Assembly: GCF_000812565.1 (NCBI RefSeq)
Contig: NZ_JTAM01000014.1
Coordinates: 1 to 64,000, forward strand
DNA length: 64,000 nt
Origin: Flammeovirga sp. OC4
GTDB lineage: Bacteria; Bacteroidota; Bacteroidia; Cytophagales; Flammeovirgaceae
Direction: 5' to 3'
Shown here: positions 34,099 to 44,051 of the stretch, piece after piece
Layout: each line of letters opens with the position of its first letter
Numbering within the stretch: the stretch's first letter is position 1
The notes under the pieces: model-generated
What the model was told of the DNA's origin: nothing
The model's database searches: none
The model's input: the letters and a program-made list of their open reading frames with translations, nothing else
Translations under genes and position numbers: made by a program

Positions 34099-34605
34099 CT
34101 ACAGCTCGTAAACCTTTAAAATCTGTTTTAACTCTTTTCTAGCTAAAAATATTCTATTTTTTACGGTTCCGATTGGAATGTTTAAGCGTTCTGAAATCTC
34201 GTGATATTTAAAACCTCTGAAATACATTACGAAAGGTCTTTTATAAATTTCCTCTAAATCTTCTATTGCTGTTTGAATGTCATCCATAGCAAAGTTACTG
34301 TAGGCAGCATTCTTTTGTTCAATATTAGTGCTGTTGATGAAGTGTAAATTATCAGTAGTGTCGATGAAAGTCTTTCTTCTTGATGTTTTTTGATAATCTG
34401 TTAAGAAAGTATTTTTCATGATGGTGAATACCCAAGCTTTCAAATTTGAGCCCGTAGTAAATTTTTCTTTGTTTGAAAATGCCTTCAACATTGTTTCTTG
34501 GATTAGGTCTTTTGCGTTGGAGTGATCTTTTGTCAGCTTCATTGCAAAGGGTTCCAATGAAGGTATCAAAAACTGTATGTGATTATTAAATTCTACTGCT
34601 GTCAT
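34099..34605 (-). CDS. ECF-type RNA polymerase sigma factor
   Basis: A 168-residue sigma-70 family protein with region 2 (DLIQETMLKAFSN ... NLKAWVFTIMKNTFLTDYQK) and region 4 (RPFVMYFRGFKYHEISERLNIPIGTVKNRIFLARKEL) and no region 3, hence ECF type. No anti-sigma gene adjoins it. Strongly similar to ECF factors that are monocistronic in Bacteroidota; target regulon unknown. Confidence 0.92.
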   Translation of the reverse strand: MTAVEFNNHIQFLIPSLEPFAMKLTKDHSNAKDLIQETMLKAFSNKEKFTTGSNLKAWVFTIMKNTFLTDYQKTSRRKTFIDTTDNLHFINSTNIEQKNAAYSNFAMDDIQTAIEDLEEIYKRPFVMYFRGFKYHEISERLNIPIGTVKNRIFLARKELKQILKVYEL

Positions 34606-34761
34606 GATATTGTGTTTAACGATTTGGTGATTTGTTTAAACAATAATAGAGGTTAAAAATTTATTATCAAAATTTTGTTTAATAAAAATATTAAATAGTT
34701 AAACAAAAATGAAAAATCATTGATTTTGTCATATTTACAGAGCTTGTTTAATCGATTCATT

Positions 34762-35652
34762 ATGTCGAAATTGGTTGAAAACAAAGACTTAACGACGATG
34801 CTATTACAAACTATTTCTATCCTATTCTGGGGATTTTATGCCCATGTGACAATCAACACTGAGGCAGTGTTAATACTTCCACAAGAATTATTTCCTTTCT
34901 ACAAAAGTCAACTTTCAGAAATTAAAAAAGGAGCCGTAAGACCTGATCAGAGAAGAGGTTTATTGGAACGAGAAGGAGGTAAGCATTATATTGATATTGA
35001 GCACTATTCTGATTCAATACTATTAAAAACAATGACTTATGACGAAGCTTTGCTGATTTATGGTGAAAAACATTTGATAGAAAATGGTGAAGCTCCATGG
35101 AATCTTATCCGTTATTACTACATGTTAAGAAAAGCTTTTGAGGACAGAAATGAGAAACTGATTATTAAGTATTCCAGTGAGGTGGGACATTATTTAGCAG
35201 ATCTTCATGTTCCGTTGCATACCACCGAAAATTATAATGGACAATTGACAGGACAGATAGGTATACATTCATTTTGGGAATCGACTTTACCTGAACACTT
35301 TGGAAATTACTATTCATTTTCGGGTTTAGAACCTTATTATATTGAAGATATCAAAGAAACGGTATGGCAAATCATGCGAGAATCCCATGCTTTGGTTGAT
35401 AAAGTGTTGAAGGATGAGCGGGTAATCGTTAAACAATTGCCGTCAAGCTCAGGCATGACAATTAAAAGAAGAGGAAGGAGGCTTGAAATACAGGCTTCAG
35501 AGGAGTATGCAAAAGCTTATCATGATCAATTAGGTGGAATGGTTGAAAATAGAATGCAACTTGCCGTTCAAAGAATTGCGTCTTTCTGGTATACTTGCTG
35601 GATAGATGCAGGTCAACCAGAACTTAACAAAACCAAAAACACTATTGAATAA
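34762..35652 (+). CDS. Zinc-dependent phospholipase C / S1-P1-like family protein
   Basis: A 296-residue protein of the all-helical zinc-dependent phospholipase C/S1-P1 nuclease fold. Zinc ligands are recognisable: WGFYAHVTIN (N-terminal Trp/His), HYIDIEHY (Asp), EVGHYLADLHVPLHT (H-x3-D...H) and GIHSFWES. The hydrophobic segment before WGFYAH (about 11-22) suggests export. I start at ATG 34762; a TTG at 34720 adds 14 residues without a better signal. Widespread in Bacteroidota; substrate unproven. Confidence 0.8.
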   Translation: MSKLVENKDLTTMLLQTISILFWGFYAHVTINTEAVLILPQELFPFYKSQLSEIKKGAVRPDQRRGLLEREGGKHYIDIEHYSDSILLKTMTYDEALLIYGEKHLIENGEAPWNLIRYYYMLRKAFEDRNEKLIIKYSSEVGHYLADLHVPLHTTENYNGQLTGQIGIHSFWESTLPEHFGNYYSFSGLEPYYIEDIKETVWQIMRESHALVDKVLKDERVIVKQLPSSSGMTIKRRGRRLEIQASEEYAKAYHDQLGGMVENRMQLAVQRIASFWYTCWIDAGQPELNKTKNTIE

Positions 35653-35760
35653 TTCAATGAAATATCCGAAAAGTTTAATTGAAAAAATATTATTGTTAAT
35701 GTTGAACTTTTCTTGAAAAGAAGAAGTTATATTGGTTATAGTTTTGTTAACCATCCAATC

Positions 35761-37776
35761 ATGAAAAAATTACTCTTTCTCATTTTATCATTTACTTTCT
35801 TATGTGCTTCATGTCAGAAAGAAAATGAAACAACTCAAAATGTTCCTTCTTCTGAGGAAGGATTTGAATCAATCCAAGTAGACCCATCCTTTGACTATTC
35901 TACAAACGCAAATTTCCTGTTCTCAGTTGAACAAGAATACACTGATTCCAACTTGCCTATAGAAATTTACACTTCGAATTCATTTGAAGAGGGCGAACTT
36001 ATTAGTGAGGTAGCCATAAAAGGATCTGAGTCTTTCACTTCAACTTACAATCTAAATAAAGGGTTGAAAAAAGTATACATCAAAGTAAATAAGATAGGGG
36101 TACCTCAATTTTACGAGTTTGATGTACAGCCAGGTTTAAACCGCTTAGTCGTAAACGAATCATCGATTTATGATAATACTATTGAAGATGTAGCAAATTC
36201 ATCTGCAAGAATGAATTACAGTGGGTCGCTTTACGATACGTATGGAGGATGGAACGCTCAAGGTTTACCTAATTATTTAACTGACCCTGATACGGTTCCA
36301 CAAGCCTTATTAGATGATATCGATGCTTCATTACCAGAAAGAAGACCTGTACCTACGTACAATCCCGACTACCTTGTGGACGTGAATTATGATAGTAGAG
36401 TCACGGACTCATGTGATATTTGGATCACTTTTGTGCATGAAGGTGCTGGCTGGAGAAACTCTTTGGCGTATTATACCTATACAACAGGTTCACCTCCTCA
36501 AACAACGGATGACATTGATAGTATCAAAGTCGTCTTTCCAAATGTTTCTTTCTTGTATTCAGGTGGTCAGTTAGAAACAGGCCATAAAATTCATTTAGGT
36601 ACTTTTGCTCCCAATACTTCAATTGGTTGGGTATTGATACCGAATGGATGGCAAAGTAGCTCCTCTCAAGCGTTTTATAGAAATGATGTTAAATTCAGTA
36701 ACTATCAATTAAATACTGTATCAGCAGAAGGTTTTAGACAACATATGGTTGCTCTAAAGGATGTGGATAGGGAAATAATCTTACTTGGTTTTGAAGATAT
36801 CACAAGACCTAGCGGAGATAACGATTTCAACGATTGTATTTTCTACTTGACCAGTAATCCATTTAATGCCATTGATACGGGAGATATTGGTGACATTTCT
36901 GAAGCTGAAGATTCAGATGGAGATGGTGCATATGATCATGAAGAGGAATATCCTGATGACCCAGAACGAGCATATAATGTTTATATCAACAACAGAACCA
37001 ACTATTCTACGTATGGTTTTGAAGATATGTGGCCTGAGAAAGGAGATTATGACTTTAATGATGTAGTCATTGGAGTGAACTACAAGAAAGTAGTCAACAC
37101 AAGTTACTATATTAAAGATATTGTGATGCAAAGTGAATTGTATGCAATAGGTGGATTTTATCACAATGGTTTTGGAATAGAGTTTCCATTTAATGCCACT
37201 ACAGTCAATTCTATTTCAGGGCAAATATTAGATAAAGGCGTAGTGAATGTAGGATCTAACGGAACTGAAGTCGGTAATACAAAAGCTACAGTCATCTTTT
37301 TCGAAGACGCCTACTCTTTAATGTCGTCAAGTGATGTTTTAGTAAATGTGAAACAATCTGGCAATTATGTTACACCGCATCAGTTTACAATTACCATGGA
37401 TATGAACATTGGCCAAGTGCATAACACGGCATTTACGAACTTCCCGAATCCATTTATTTTTGTAGATCAAGATAGGGGAAGAGAGGTTCATATGCCAAAT
37501 CAACCACCTACACAATTGGCAAATGCTGATTTCTTTGAAACGTATGATGATGTAACAGATCCAGAGGCTAGTATTTACTACAAAACATCCGCTAATCATC
37601 CATGGGCAATTAATGTAGTCGCGGAAAAATTCTATTATCCTTATGAAGGAGTTGAAGTGTCGAATGCTTATAATCATTTTAAGAGTTGGGCAGAATCAAG
37701 TGGAAATACTTATTCTGATTGGTTTAAATCAAAATCAGGATATAGAAATAGTGAAAAGATTTATCAAAGACCTTAA
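35761..37776 (+). CDS. LruC-domain lipoprotein
   Basis: A 671-residue outer-surface or periplasmic lipoprotein from the ATG at 35761: MKKLLFLILSF ending in the lipobox CASC. Middle part has a DUF4114-like GFEDITRPSGDNDFNDCIFY and a calcium-loop-type DSDGDGAYDHEEEYPDDPE; the LruC domain follows with FEDMWPEKGDYDFNDVVIGVNY to the C-terminus. LruC proteins are named from Leptospira and common in Bacteroidota; function not known, probably calcium-binding surface structure. Upstream 16 codons of the longer frame were dropped because they would bury the signal peptide. Monocistronic, terminator follows. Confidence 0.88.
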   Translation: MKKLLFLILSFTFLCASCQKENETTQNVPSSEEGFESIQVDPSFDYSTNANFLFSVEQEYTDSNLPIEIYTSNSFEEGELISEVAIKGSESFTSTYNLNKGLKKVYIKVNKIGVPQFYEFDVQPGLNRLVVNESSIYDNTIEDVANSSARMNYSGSLYDTYGGWNAQGLPNYLTDPDTVPQALLDDIDASLPERRPVPTYNPDYLVDVNYDSRVTDSCDIWITFVHEGAGWRNSLAYYTYTTGSPPQTTDDIDSIKVVFPNVSFLYSGGQLETGHKIHLGTFAPNTSIGWVLIPNGWQSSSSQAFYRNDVKFSNYQLNTVSAEGFRQHMVALKDVDREIILLGFEDITRPSGDNDFNDCIFYLTSNPFNAIDTGDIGDISEAEDSDGDGAYDHEEEYPDDPERAYNVYINNRTNYSTYGFEDMWPEKGDYDFNDVVIGVNYKKVVNTSYYIKDIVMQSELYAIGGFYHNGFGIEFPFNATTVNSISGQILDKGVVNVGSNGTEVGNTKATVIFFEDAYSLMSSSDVLVNVKQSGNYVTPHQFTITMDMNIGQVHNTAFTNFPNPFIFVDQDRGREVHMPNQPPTQLANADFFETYDDVTDPEASIYYKTSANHPWAINVVAEKFYYPYEGVEVSNAYNHFKSWAESSGNTYSDWFKSKSGYRNSEKIYQRP

Positions 37777-37797
37777 GCATTAAAAATTAACCTTTTA

Positions 37798-37828
37798 AGC
37801 CTCAAGCATCGTTCTTGGGGCTTTTTTT
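37798..37828 (+). terminator. Terminator after LruC gene
   Basis: AGCCTCAAG / CTTGGGGCT stem (37798-37806 / 37814-37822) with one wobble, then T-run. Confidence 0.85.
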
Positions 37829-37932
37829 ATATCATTTATATGCGTTTTTTTGTATTGAAAATTTAAAAGAGAAGAATCTAAACATAAATACATGGCCTTT
37901 TGAAGAGACAGGCTATTGTTAATACTACAGAG

Positions 37933-39498
37933 ATGTTCAATAATTATTATTTCCTCAGACAGCTGAGTCAGGCATTAAAAGAAAGATTAGTAGGGATGAC
38001 CCTTGGCGCTTGTTTTAGCCAAAGTAAGGACGAATTGATGATTGGTTTTTACAAAGGTGTACAAGAACAGTGGATCAGAGCATCGCTGATACCTAATTTC
38101 AACTTACTTACTTTTCCATTAGACTATCAAAGAAAAAAAGTAAATAGCATAGACCTTTTTAAGGATGCTATTGATCAAGAGGTGGAAGATATTATCCAAT
38201 ATCATAATGAAAGAGCCTTTTTGGTAAAAATGACAAACGATTGGGGGATTTTGTTCAAAATGTATGGCAATAGATCCAACATACTCTTGATTCATGAAGG
38301 TGAGGTACATTCCATTTTTCAGAAAAGGCATATCGAAGATCAAAATATGGAGATTAATGCCTTGGATAGAACTATTGATCAGTCTAAAGAGGCTTTCTTT
38401 GAAGGAGGAATAAAAGCTACTTTCCCTACTTTAGGTCGTGAAGCTAATGCCTATTTAGAATCTCAAGGTTTTAATGATGTCTCTCCTGACGAACAATGGA
38501 CAAGACTTTCTGATTTAGTCAAAAAGCTGGAGTCACCACACTATTATGTGGAAGAAAAAGACGAACAAGTTCAGTTTTTATTATTTCAGCTGGAAGATGC
38601 TAAAACGTTATTGGAGTCTGCTCATCCCATAGAAGCAGCCAATGAGTTTTACTACCGATTTTCGAAGCGATTTTTTGTTGAAAGAGAAAAGGGTCCTCTT
38701 ATCAAAGAAATAGACAAGAGACTGAAACAGTCAAAAAGCTATTTGAAAAAGCATTATGCAAGGTATGAGGAATTGACAGAGAGTGCTCGATTTGAGGAAA
38801 TAGCCAACATTATTATGGCTAATCTTCATAATATTCCACCCCGAACGAAGAAGATTACATTATTTGATTTTTACAATGAGGAAGACATTAAAATTAAATT
38901 GAATGAACTTCATACTCCTCAAAAAAATGCGGAAACCTATTACCGTAAAGCAAAAAATCAGAAGCTGGAAGTCAAAAATCTAGAAGCTAATATTCAGCAG
39001 AAGGAAGATGAAATGGAGGAACTGAAGGTACACCGTGATGCTCTTGGTCAATTTGAAATGGTTCGAGAAATCAGAAAGTACATTAAAGCTCATTCTTTAC
39101 AGAAGTTGCAGAAGAATGAACCTATTTTTCCATTCAGAAAATTTGAATACAAAGGATTTGAAATTTGGGTGGGTAAAAATGCAGTGAATAATGATCTTTT
39201 AACGCAGAGGTATGCCCATAAAAGAGATCTTTGGTTACACGCCAGAGATGTGGCAGGGTCACATGTTGTGGTAAAATGGAAGTCTAAACAACCTACTTTT
39301 CCTGTCAATGTGATTGAAAAAGCAGCTTCTCTAGCCGCTTATTATTCACAAAGAAAGACGGATACACTTTGTCCGGTGATTTATACACCAAAAAAGTTTG
39401 TCAGAAAAAGAAAAGGAGATCCTGCAGGTTTGGTCGTTGTGGATAAAGAGAAGGTAGTATTGATAGAACCGGCACCATTTTCAGAAGGTTTAAACTAA
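37933..39498 (+). CDS. rqcH: Rqc2/RqcH homologue, NFACT family
   Basis: A 521-residue NFACT protein of the Rqc2/RqcH type that adds C-terminal alanine tails to stalled nascent chains on 50S subunits. The N-terminal NFACT-N domain is divergent; a central coiled coil (about 250-380) follows, and the C-terminal NFACT-R domain has GFEIWVGKNAVNND ... KRDLWLHARDVAGSHVVVK. I use the ATG at 37933 (FNNYYFLRQLSQAL is the usual start), not the TTG at 37900. The classical DR motif expected near HARD-DxxGSH is present as ARDVAGSH. Confidence 0.85.
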   Translation: MFNNYYFLRQLSQALKERLVGMTLGACFSQSKDELMIGFYKGVQEQWIRASLIPNFNLLTFPLDYQRKKVNSIDLFKDAIDQEVEDIIQYHNERAFLVKMTNDWGILFKMYGNRSNILLIHEGEVHSIFQKRHIEDQNMEINALDRTIDQSKEAFFEGGIKATFPTLGREANAYLESQGFNDVSPDEQWTRLSDLVKKLESPHYYVEEKDEQVQFLLFQLEDAKTLLESAHPIEAANEFYYRFSKRFFVEREKGPLIKEIDKRLKQSKSYLKKHYARYEELTESARFEEIANIIMANLHNIPPRTKKITLFDFYNEEDIKIKLNELHTPQKNAETYYRKAKNQKLEVKNLEANIQQKEDEMEELKVHRDALGQFEMVREIRKYIKAHSLQKLQKNEPIFPFRKFEYKGFEIWVGKNAVNNDLLTQRYAHKRDLWLHARDVAGSHVVVKWKSKQPTFPVNVIEKAASLAAYYSQRKTDTLCPVIYTPKKFVRKRKGDPAGLVVVDKEKVVLIEPAPFSEGLN

Positions 39499-39618
39499 AT
39501 GAATATTAAACTATCTGACAAACCGCGTAATTTTTTAATATACTATTTATGAAATAGTAAATAATTTGACTGAACTATTAACTTTGTGGATTATACACAA
39601 ATTGAAATCACAAAATTC

Positions 39619-39846
39619 ATGAGCAATAATAAAGAACACTTAGCATTTGGAAAGAAAAATTACATGTGGATGCTTATCGGTATCCTGTTAATTGCCTTAG
39701 GCTTTTTTGTAATGTCATTGGAATCAGCACCAATGGGATTCGGTGTTTTAGGTTTAACAGTAGGGCCAATCATCGTAATGAGCGGTTTTGGTTTGAACTT
39801 TTATGCCATTCTAGTCAACTCAAAATCCAAAGACGTTTCAGAATAA
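39619..39846 (+). CDS. DUF3098 small membrane protein
   Basis: A 75-residue protein with two membrane helices and a short loop (ESAPMGFGVLGLT), DUF3098 type, found beside uppP in Bacteroidota. Start ATG 39619, preferred to an upstream non-ATG start at 39586. 34 nt before uppP, so probably in one operon with uppP, truB and perhaps ribF. Confidence 0.8.
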   Translation: MSNNKEHLAFGKKNYMWMLIGILLIALGFFVMSLESAPMGFGVLGLTVGPIIVMSGFGLNFYAILVNSKSKDVSE

Positions 39847-39880
39847 ATTAGCTAACAAACCATATTAATTTAAATTATCA

Positions 39881-40672
39881 ATGAATATTTTTGAAGCCAT
39901 TGTTCTTGGTATTATCCAAGGTCTAACGGAATTCCTACCCGTAAGTAGTAGTGGTCACTTAGAGCTTGCCAAGGTAATACTAGGGGATACTAGTGTTGCA
40001 GAAGAAAGTATGATGATGACTGTTGTACTTCACTTTGCGACAGCATTGTCTACAGTGGTTATTTTTAGGAAAGAAATTTTAGAGATCTTAAAAGGGTTAT
40101 TCCAATTTAAATGGAATGAGCAAACACAATTTTCTTTAAAGATCATTCTTTCAATGATTCCAGCTGCCTTTGTAGGTGTATTTCTAAACGATCAAATCGA
40201 ACAACTTTTTGGAGGTGCAGTATTGCTAGTAGGGTGCATGTTAATTGTAACCGCTGTATTATTAATACTAGCCGATAAGGCAAAAAATACCAACAAAAGT
40301 GTAGGTTATAAAGAGGCGATTATTATTGGTATTGCCCAAGCCATTGCCATTTTACCAGGTATTTCAAGATCAGGTGCAACGATTTCTACGTCAGTTTTAT
40401 TAGGAATTGACAGAGAGAAATCTGCCCGTTTTTCATTCTTGATGGTAGTACCTTTGATTTTTGGTAAAATTGCGAAAGATATATTAGACGGAGCATTTTC
40501 ATCTACTTTTGAGGTAGTTCCAATGACTGTTGGTTTTGTAGCTGCCTTTTTTACAGGAATGGTTGCTTGTACATGGATGATTTCATTAGTGAAGAAGTCA
40601 AAATTGATGTACTTCTCTATTTGGTGTGCAAGTGTAGGAACAATTGCTATCGTCTATTCTTTACTTAATTAA
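39881..40672 (+). CDS. uppP: Undecaprenyl-diphosphate phosphatase
   Basis: UppP/BacA, 263 residues, eight-helix membrane enzyme recycling undecaprenyl diphosphate for peptidoglycan and O-polysaccharide. Signature motifs EFLPVSSSGHL with preceding GLTE, and PGISRSGATIS are intact. 16 nt before truB. Confidence 0.96.
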   Translation: MNIFEAIVLGIIQGLTEFLPVSSSGHLELAKVILGDTSVAEESMMMTVVLHFATALSTVVIFRKEILEILKGLFQFKWNEQTQFSLKIILSMIPAAFVGVFLNDQIEQLFGGAVLLVGCMLIVTAVLLILADKAKNTNKSVGYKEAIIIGIAQAIAILPGISRSGATISTSVLLGIDREKSARFSFLMVVPLIFGKIAKDILDGAFSSTFEVVPMTVGFVAAFFTGMVACTWMISLVKKSKLMYFSIWCASVGTIAIVYSLLN

Positions 40673-40688
40673 GATATAAACAAACAGT

Positions 40689-41387
40689 ATGCAGGATTTT
40701 GATTTTGTAGCAGGAGAAACTGTATTGGTGGATAAGCCATTGGAATGGACTTCCTTTGGTGTAGTGAAAAAGTTACGCTGGGAAATGAAGGTGAAGAAAG
40801 TAGGGCATGCAGGTACTTTGGATCCTTTGGCTACAGGGCTTTTGATATTGTGTACAGGAAAAAAAACAAAGACAATAGATCAGATTCAGGGTCAAATTAA
40901 AGAATACGAAGGCGAAATGGTCATTGGCGCCACTACACCTTCTGTTGATTTGGAAACTGAAGTTGAAAATGAAGTAGATTTCAGTCATATCACTGAAGAA
41001 AATATTTACGATCTATTGCCTCAATTTACAGGGAAGATCATGCAAGTTCCGCCAATGCACTCTGCGATTAAAGTAGATGGTGTGAGAGTTTATAAACATG
41101 CTCGAAAAGGAAAGGAAGTGAAGATTGACCCTCGTGAAATTGAAATAAAAGAATTGGAAATCACTGCTATTGATTTTCCAAAAATTCAATTCAGAATGGT
41201 TTGCTCTAAAGGAACTTATGTAAGAAGTTTTGTGAGAGATTTTGGAGAAGCTCTAGGTGTCGGAGCCTATATGTCAGCACTGCGAAGAACAAAAATCGGA
41301 GAGTATGACGTAAAGGATGCGAAGACCGTTGACGAGTGGATTGAGGTCATCAGAGATTGGAGAAACCGACAAGAAGTAGAGGAGTAA
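40689..41387 (+). CDS. truB: tRNA pseudouridine(55) synthase
   Basis: TruB, 232 residues. It makes pseudouridine-55 in the T-loop of tRNAs. Catalytic Asp lies in GTLDPLATGLL; KPLEWTSF, VPPMHSAIKVDG and CSKGTYVRSF are family motifs. The C-terminal PUA domain is short or absent, as in many Bacteroidota. Adjacent to uppP, followed by a weak terminator-like hairpin and ribF. Confidence 0.96.
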   Translation: MQDFDFVAGETVLVDKPLEWTSFGVVKKLRWEMKVKKVGHAGTLDPLATGLLILCTGKKTKTIDQIQGQIKEYEGEMVIGATTPSVDLETEVENEVDFSHITEENIYDLLPQFTGKIMQVPPMHSAIKVDGVRVYKHARKGKEVKIDPREIEIKELEITAIDFPKIQFRMVCSKGTYVRSFVRDFGEALGVGAYMSALRRTKIGEYDVKDAKTVDEWIEVIRDWRNRQEVEE

Positions 41388-41410
41388 GAGCATGCATTAA
41401 TCATGCTCTT
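41386..41410 (+). terminator. Hairpin between truB and ribF
   Basis: AAGAGCATG / CATGCTCTT (41386-41394 / 41402-41410) starting within the truB stop codon, followed by ATTCTTTG rather than a clean T-run. It may be a partial terminator or RNA-stability element. Confidence 0.5.
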
Positions 41411-41464
41411 ATTCTTTGTGATATCATATATTTAATGCTTGTAATTGATAACAGCGATTTTTGA

Positions 41465-42409
41465 ATGAAAGTACATTACGGTATAGAAAATTTCACCCCT
41501 TTAAAGAGGGCAACAGTAACAAGTGGTACTTTTGATGGTGTACATTATGGACATCAGCAGATCTTGACACATCTTAGAGAAGTGGCTAAAAAAGATCAGT
41601 CAGAAACGGTATTAATTACTTTCTGGCCTCACCCAAGGTTTACTATTCAACCTGAAGAAGCTAGGAAATCATTAAAGCTATTAACGAACCTTGAAGAAAA
41701 AATTGAACGATTACAGTTAGAAGGCATCGACCATTTGATTGTAATAGAGTTCAATGCAGACTTCTCTCAAATGACCTCAATGGACTTTGTGAGAAAAATA
41801 TTAATTGAAAAAATTAATACCACCAAACTTGTAATCGGTTATGACCATCGTTTTGGAAGAAACCGAGAGGGAGGTTTTGAATACCTTAAAGCCCATCAAG
41901 AAGAATTTGGCTTTGAAGTAGAAGAAATCACAAAACAGGAAATTGAAAATGCAGCGGTGAGTTCTACAGCCATTCGTAATGCATTATTAGAAGCCGGTGA
42001 TGTTCGTTTGGCGAGCAAGTATTTATGTTATAATTATAGTTTTGAGGGAACGGTTGTCAGTGGCAATAAGATTGGAAGAAAGATCGGTTTCCCTACTGCA
42101 AATATCCAACTTTTAGATCAGTTTAAATTACTTCCTAAATCCGGTGTTTATGTTGTAAGGATTTTAGTGGGTGAGGTTTGGTACAATGGTATGATGAATA
42201 TCGGAAGAAGACCAACTGTAACAAAAGGGATTCAGCAAACTATTGAAGTCAATATTTTTGACTTTTCATCTGATATTTATGATCAACAAGTCAAAGTAGA
42301 ATTTGTAGACCATATTCGTGATGAGATGAAATTTGATGGAGTAGAAGCATTGATCGAACAACTTCATGCAGATAAAAAAGTAGCTCAATCAATGCTGTCA
42401 AAAATTTAA
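41465..42409 (+). CDS. ribF: Bifunctional riboflavin kinase / FAD synthetase
   Basis: RibF, 314 residues. N-terminal FMN adenylyltransferase with TSGTFDGVHYGHQQIL, middle AVSSTAIR, then riboflavin kinase with GNKIGRKIGFPTANI and GMMNIGRRPT. It makes FMN and FAD; one of its client enzymes, MetF, is in this window. Domain order and length are normal. Confidence 0.96.
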   Translation: MKVHYGIENFTPLKRATVTSGTFDGVHYGHQQILTHLREVAKKDQSETVLITFWPHPRFTIQPEEARKSLKLLTNLEEKIERLQLEGIDHLIVIEFNADFSQMTSMDFVRKILIEKINTTKLVIGYDHRFGRNREGGFEYLKAHQEEFGFEVEEITKQEIENAAVSSTAIRNALLEAGDVRLASKYLCYNYSFEGTVVSGNKIGRKIGFPTANIQLLDQFKLLPKSGVYVVRILVGEVWYNGMMNIGRRPTVTKGIQQTIEVNIFDFSSDIYDQQVKVEFVDHIRDEMKFDGVEALIEQLHADKKVAQSMLSKI

Positions 42410-42422
42410 TTTATCCTTTCTT

Positions 42423-43799
42423 TTATTGCTCTGTTTTAAAAGCAATCCACTTTTTTATTTCATCTAATAGCAAAGGAGAAAGAGTTTGTTCAATTTGACC
42501 ATACTCGTTAGGTAATCCTGTAGAACATTCTTGAAAGAGGTGATTCAAACCCTCCAATTCCAATATTGTTACATCCTTGTTACCTGCTTTGTTTAAGGCA
42601 GCTTCTATTGCAGGTAAGTTTTGAGAAGCGACCACCTGTACGTCTTTGGAGCCATTTAATGCTAATACTGGGCATTTTACATTTTGGAAATAAGTAGAAG
42701 GGTCCAATCTTATAAATTCCAAGAACCAAGGCGTTGATATTGATTGAACAATAGTATGTATTTGTTGGTCGCTCACTTGAGCATTAAGCTGATGTTTGAA
42801 ATATTCTTTTAAGCGGTCGTAAATAGGTTGTTCTTTTCTGAGGATCATATCATACGCTTCTCCAAACATTTTTTGATTTTGAGCAACTAATGGAGCTGGG
42901 AGTAGACTTTTTTCTTCAATAACTTTCTTCTGAAGAAGCATTAAATCTTTACCATTAACGCCTGGACTTGCCATTAATATCATAAATCCGATTTGAGGAA
43001 CTTTTTCATTGGCAACAGCAGCAATAATACCTCCTTCACTATGTCCTAATAAACCGATTTTTTCAGGATCAATATCAGCTCTTTTTTCAAGGAAGTGAAA
43101 AGCTTCTACAACATCATCTGCAAAATCATAGGTTGTGGCACTTGCAAAATTACCGGTAGACTTTGCGGTTCCTCTATCATCAAATCGTAATACTGCAAAC
43201 CCACTTCTTGTTAATTGATCCGCTAATAACAAAAAGGGTTTATGGCCTAAAATTTCTTGGTTTCTATCTTGCGGTCCACTGCCAGAAATTAAAATGACGG
43301 CAGGGTACTTTTTATGTTCTTTAGGGCGAGTAAGAGTACCACTTAAAGTGATATCGCCATTCTGAAAAGTCACGTTAGTTGAAATATAAGGAAATGGAGC
43401 TTGAGGTTCTTGAGGTTTTGGTTGATCAAGTACAACTTCCAAACTTTTCTTTAGGTTCAGTGAAAGAGAAGCTCCTCCTTGTTGGAATGTTCCTTCAATA
43501 TGGTCATCATCTAACACATTGCCTACATACTTTATACCTAGGTTAGGCAATTCTACTGTTAAAAAAGGATTTTGGTATTGTACACTATGGATAGGTATAC
43601 CTTTTCCTCCCTGTTCAGGAACATCCATAGTGCCTGAAAAACGGTTGTTTTCATGTTTGATATGAAAGATAATCGTTAGTTTTCCGGTAGGAACTTCTAA
43701 TTCGCCTTTCCAGGGACCTACTAAATTTTGAGCTTGCATTGGGCTGCATAATAGAAAAATTAAAAGGAAAATATTTACTGAAATGATGTTTCGTTTCAT
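42423..43799 (-). CDS. Secreted alpha/beta hydrolase
   Basis: A 458-residue hydrolase with signal peptide (to about 24, SPMQAQ). N-terminal beta-rich domain (about 25-130, GPWKGELEVPTGKLTI) found in many Bacteroidota peptidase-like hydrolases, then an alpha/beta hydrolase domain with ISGSGPQDRN, RFDDRG, nucleophile GHSEGG and C-terminal NGSKDVQV (Asp) and GLNHLF (His). Substrate unknown, probably an ester or peptide in the periplasm. Convergent with ribF (13 nt apart, no terminator visible). Confidence 0.85.
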   Translation of the reverse strand: MKRNIISVNIFLLIFLLCSPMQAQNLVGPWKGELEVPTGKLTIIFHIKHENNRFSGTMDVPEQGGKGIPIHSVQYQNPFLTVELPNLGIKYVGNVLDDDHIEGTFQQGGASLSLNLKKSLEVVLDQPKPQEPQAPFPYISTNVTFQNGDITLSGTLTRPKEHKKYPAVILISGSGPQDRNQEILGHKPFLLLADQLTRSGFAVLRFDDRGTAKSTGNFASATTYDFADDVVEAFHFLEKRADIDPEKIGLLGHSEGGIIAAVANEKVPQIGFMILMASPGVNGKDLMLLQKKVIEEKSLLPAPLVAQNQKMFGEAYDMILRKEQPIYDRLKEYFKHQLNAQVSDQQIHTIVQSISTPWFLEFIRLDPSTYFQNVKCPVLALNGSKDVQVVASQNLPAIEAALNKAGNKDVTILELEGLNHLFQECSTGLPNEYGQIEQTLSPLLLDEIKKWIAFKTEQ

Positions 43800-43983
43800 C
43801 TTTTTATTTAATTGGTAATGAATATTTTAACGGATAGGACGGGAGTTAGAGCGATCTATTTTTCTTTCTTCCTGTACCCTTAAATTGAAAATATTCTTAT
43901 TTAATAATGATTAAGTATTCACATTGAAGTGTAATAGTAAAGTTTACATCTGCAATTGTATCATTTAATTATAAAATTAAATT

Positions 43984-44012
43984 TTGTGAAGAGACTAAAA
44001 ATGCTATATTTG
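43984..44012 (+). promoter_or_regulatory. Promoter of the 39-residue ORF
   Basis: TTG (43984-43986), 18-nt spacer, TATATTTG (44005-44012), an exact TAnnTTTG match. It points at the small ORF 40 nt downstream; there is no other plus-strand gene until 46020. The rest of the 391-bp gap 43800-44190 is featureless AT-rich DNA. Confidence 0.6.
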
Positions 44013-44051
44013 TAAATATATGTAAATAATTATAATTTAACGTGACTGACT

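Noticed and set aside
37339-37677. Minus-strand ORF of 112 codons inside the LruC gene
   Set aside because: Shadow frame of the LruC domain; rich in Ile/Cys/His as expected from antisense AT-rich DNA.
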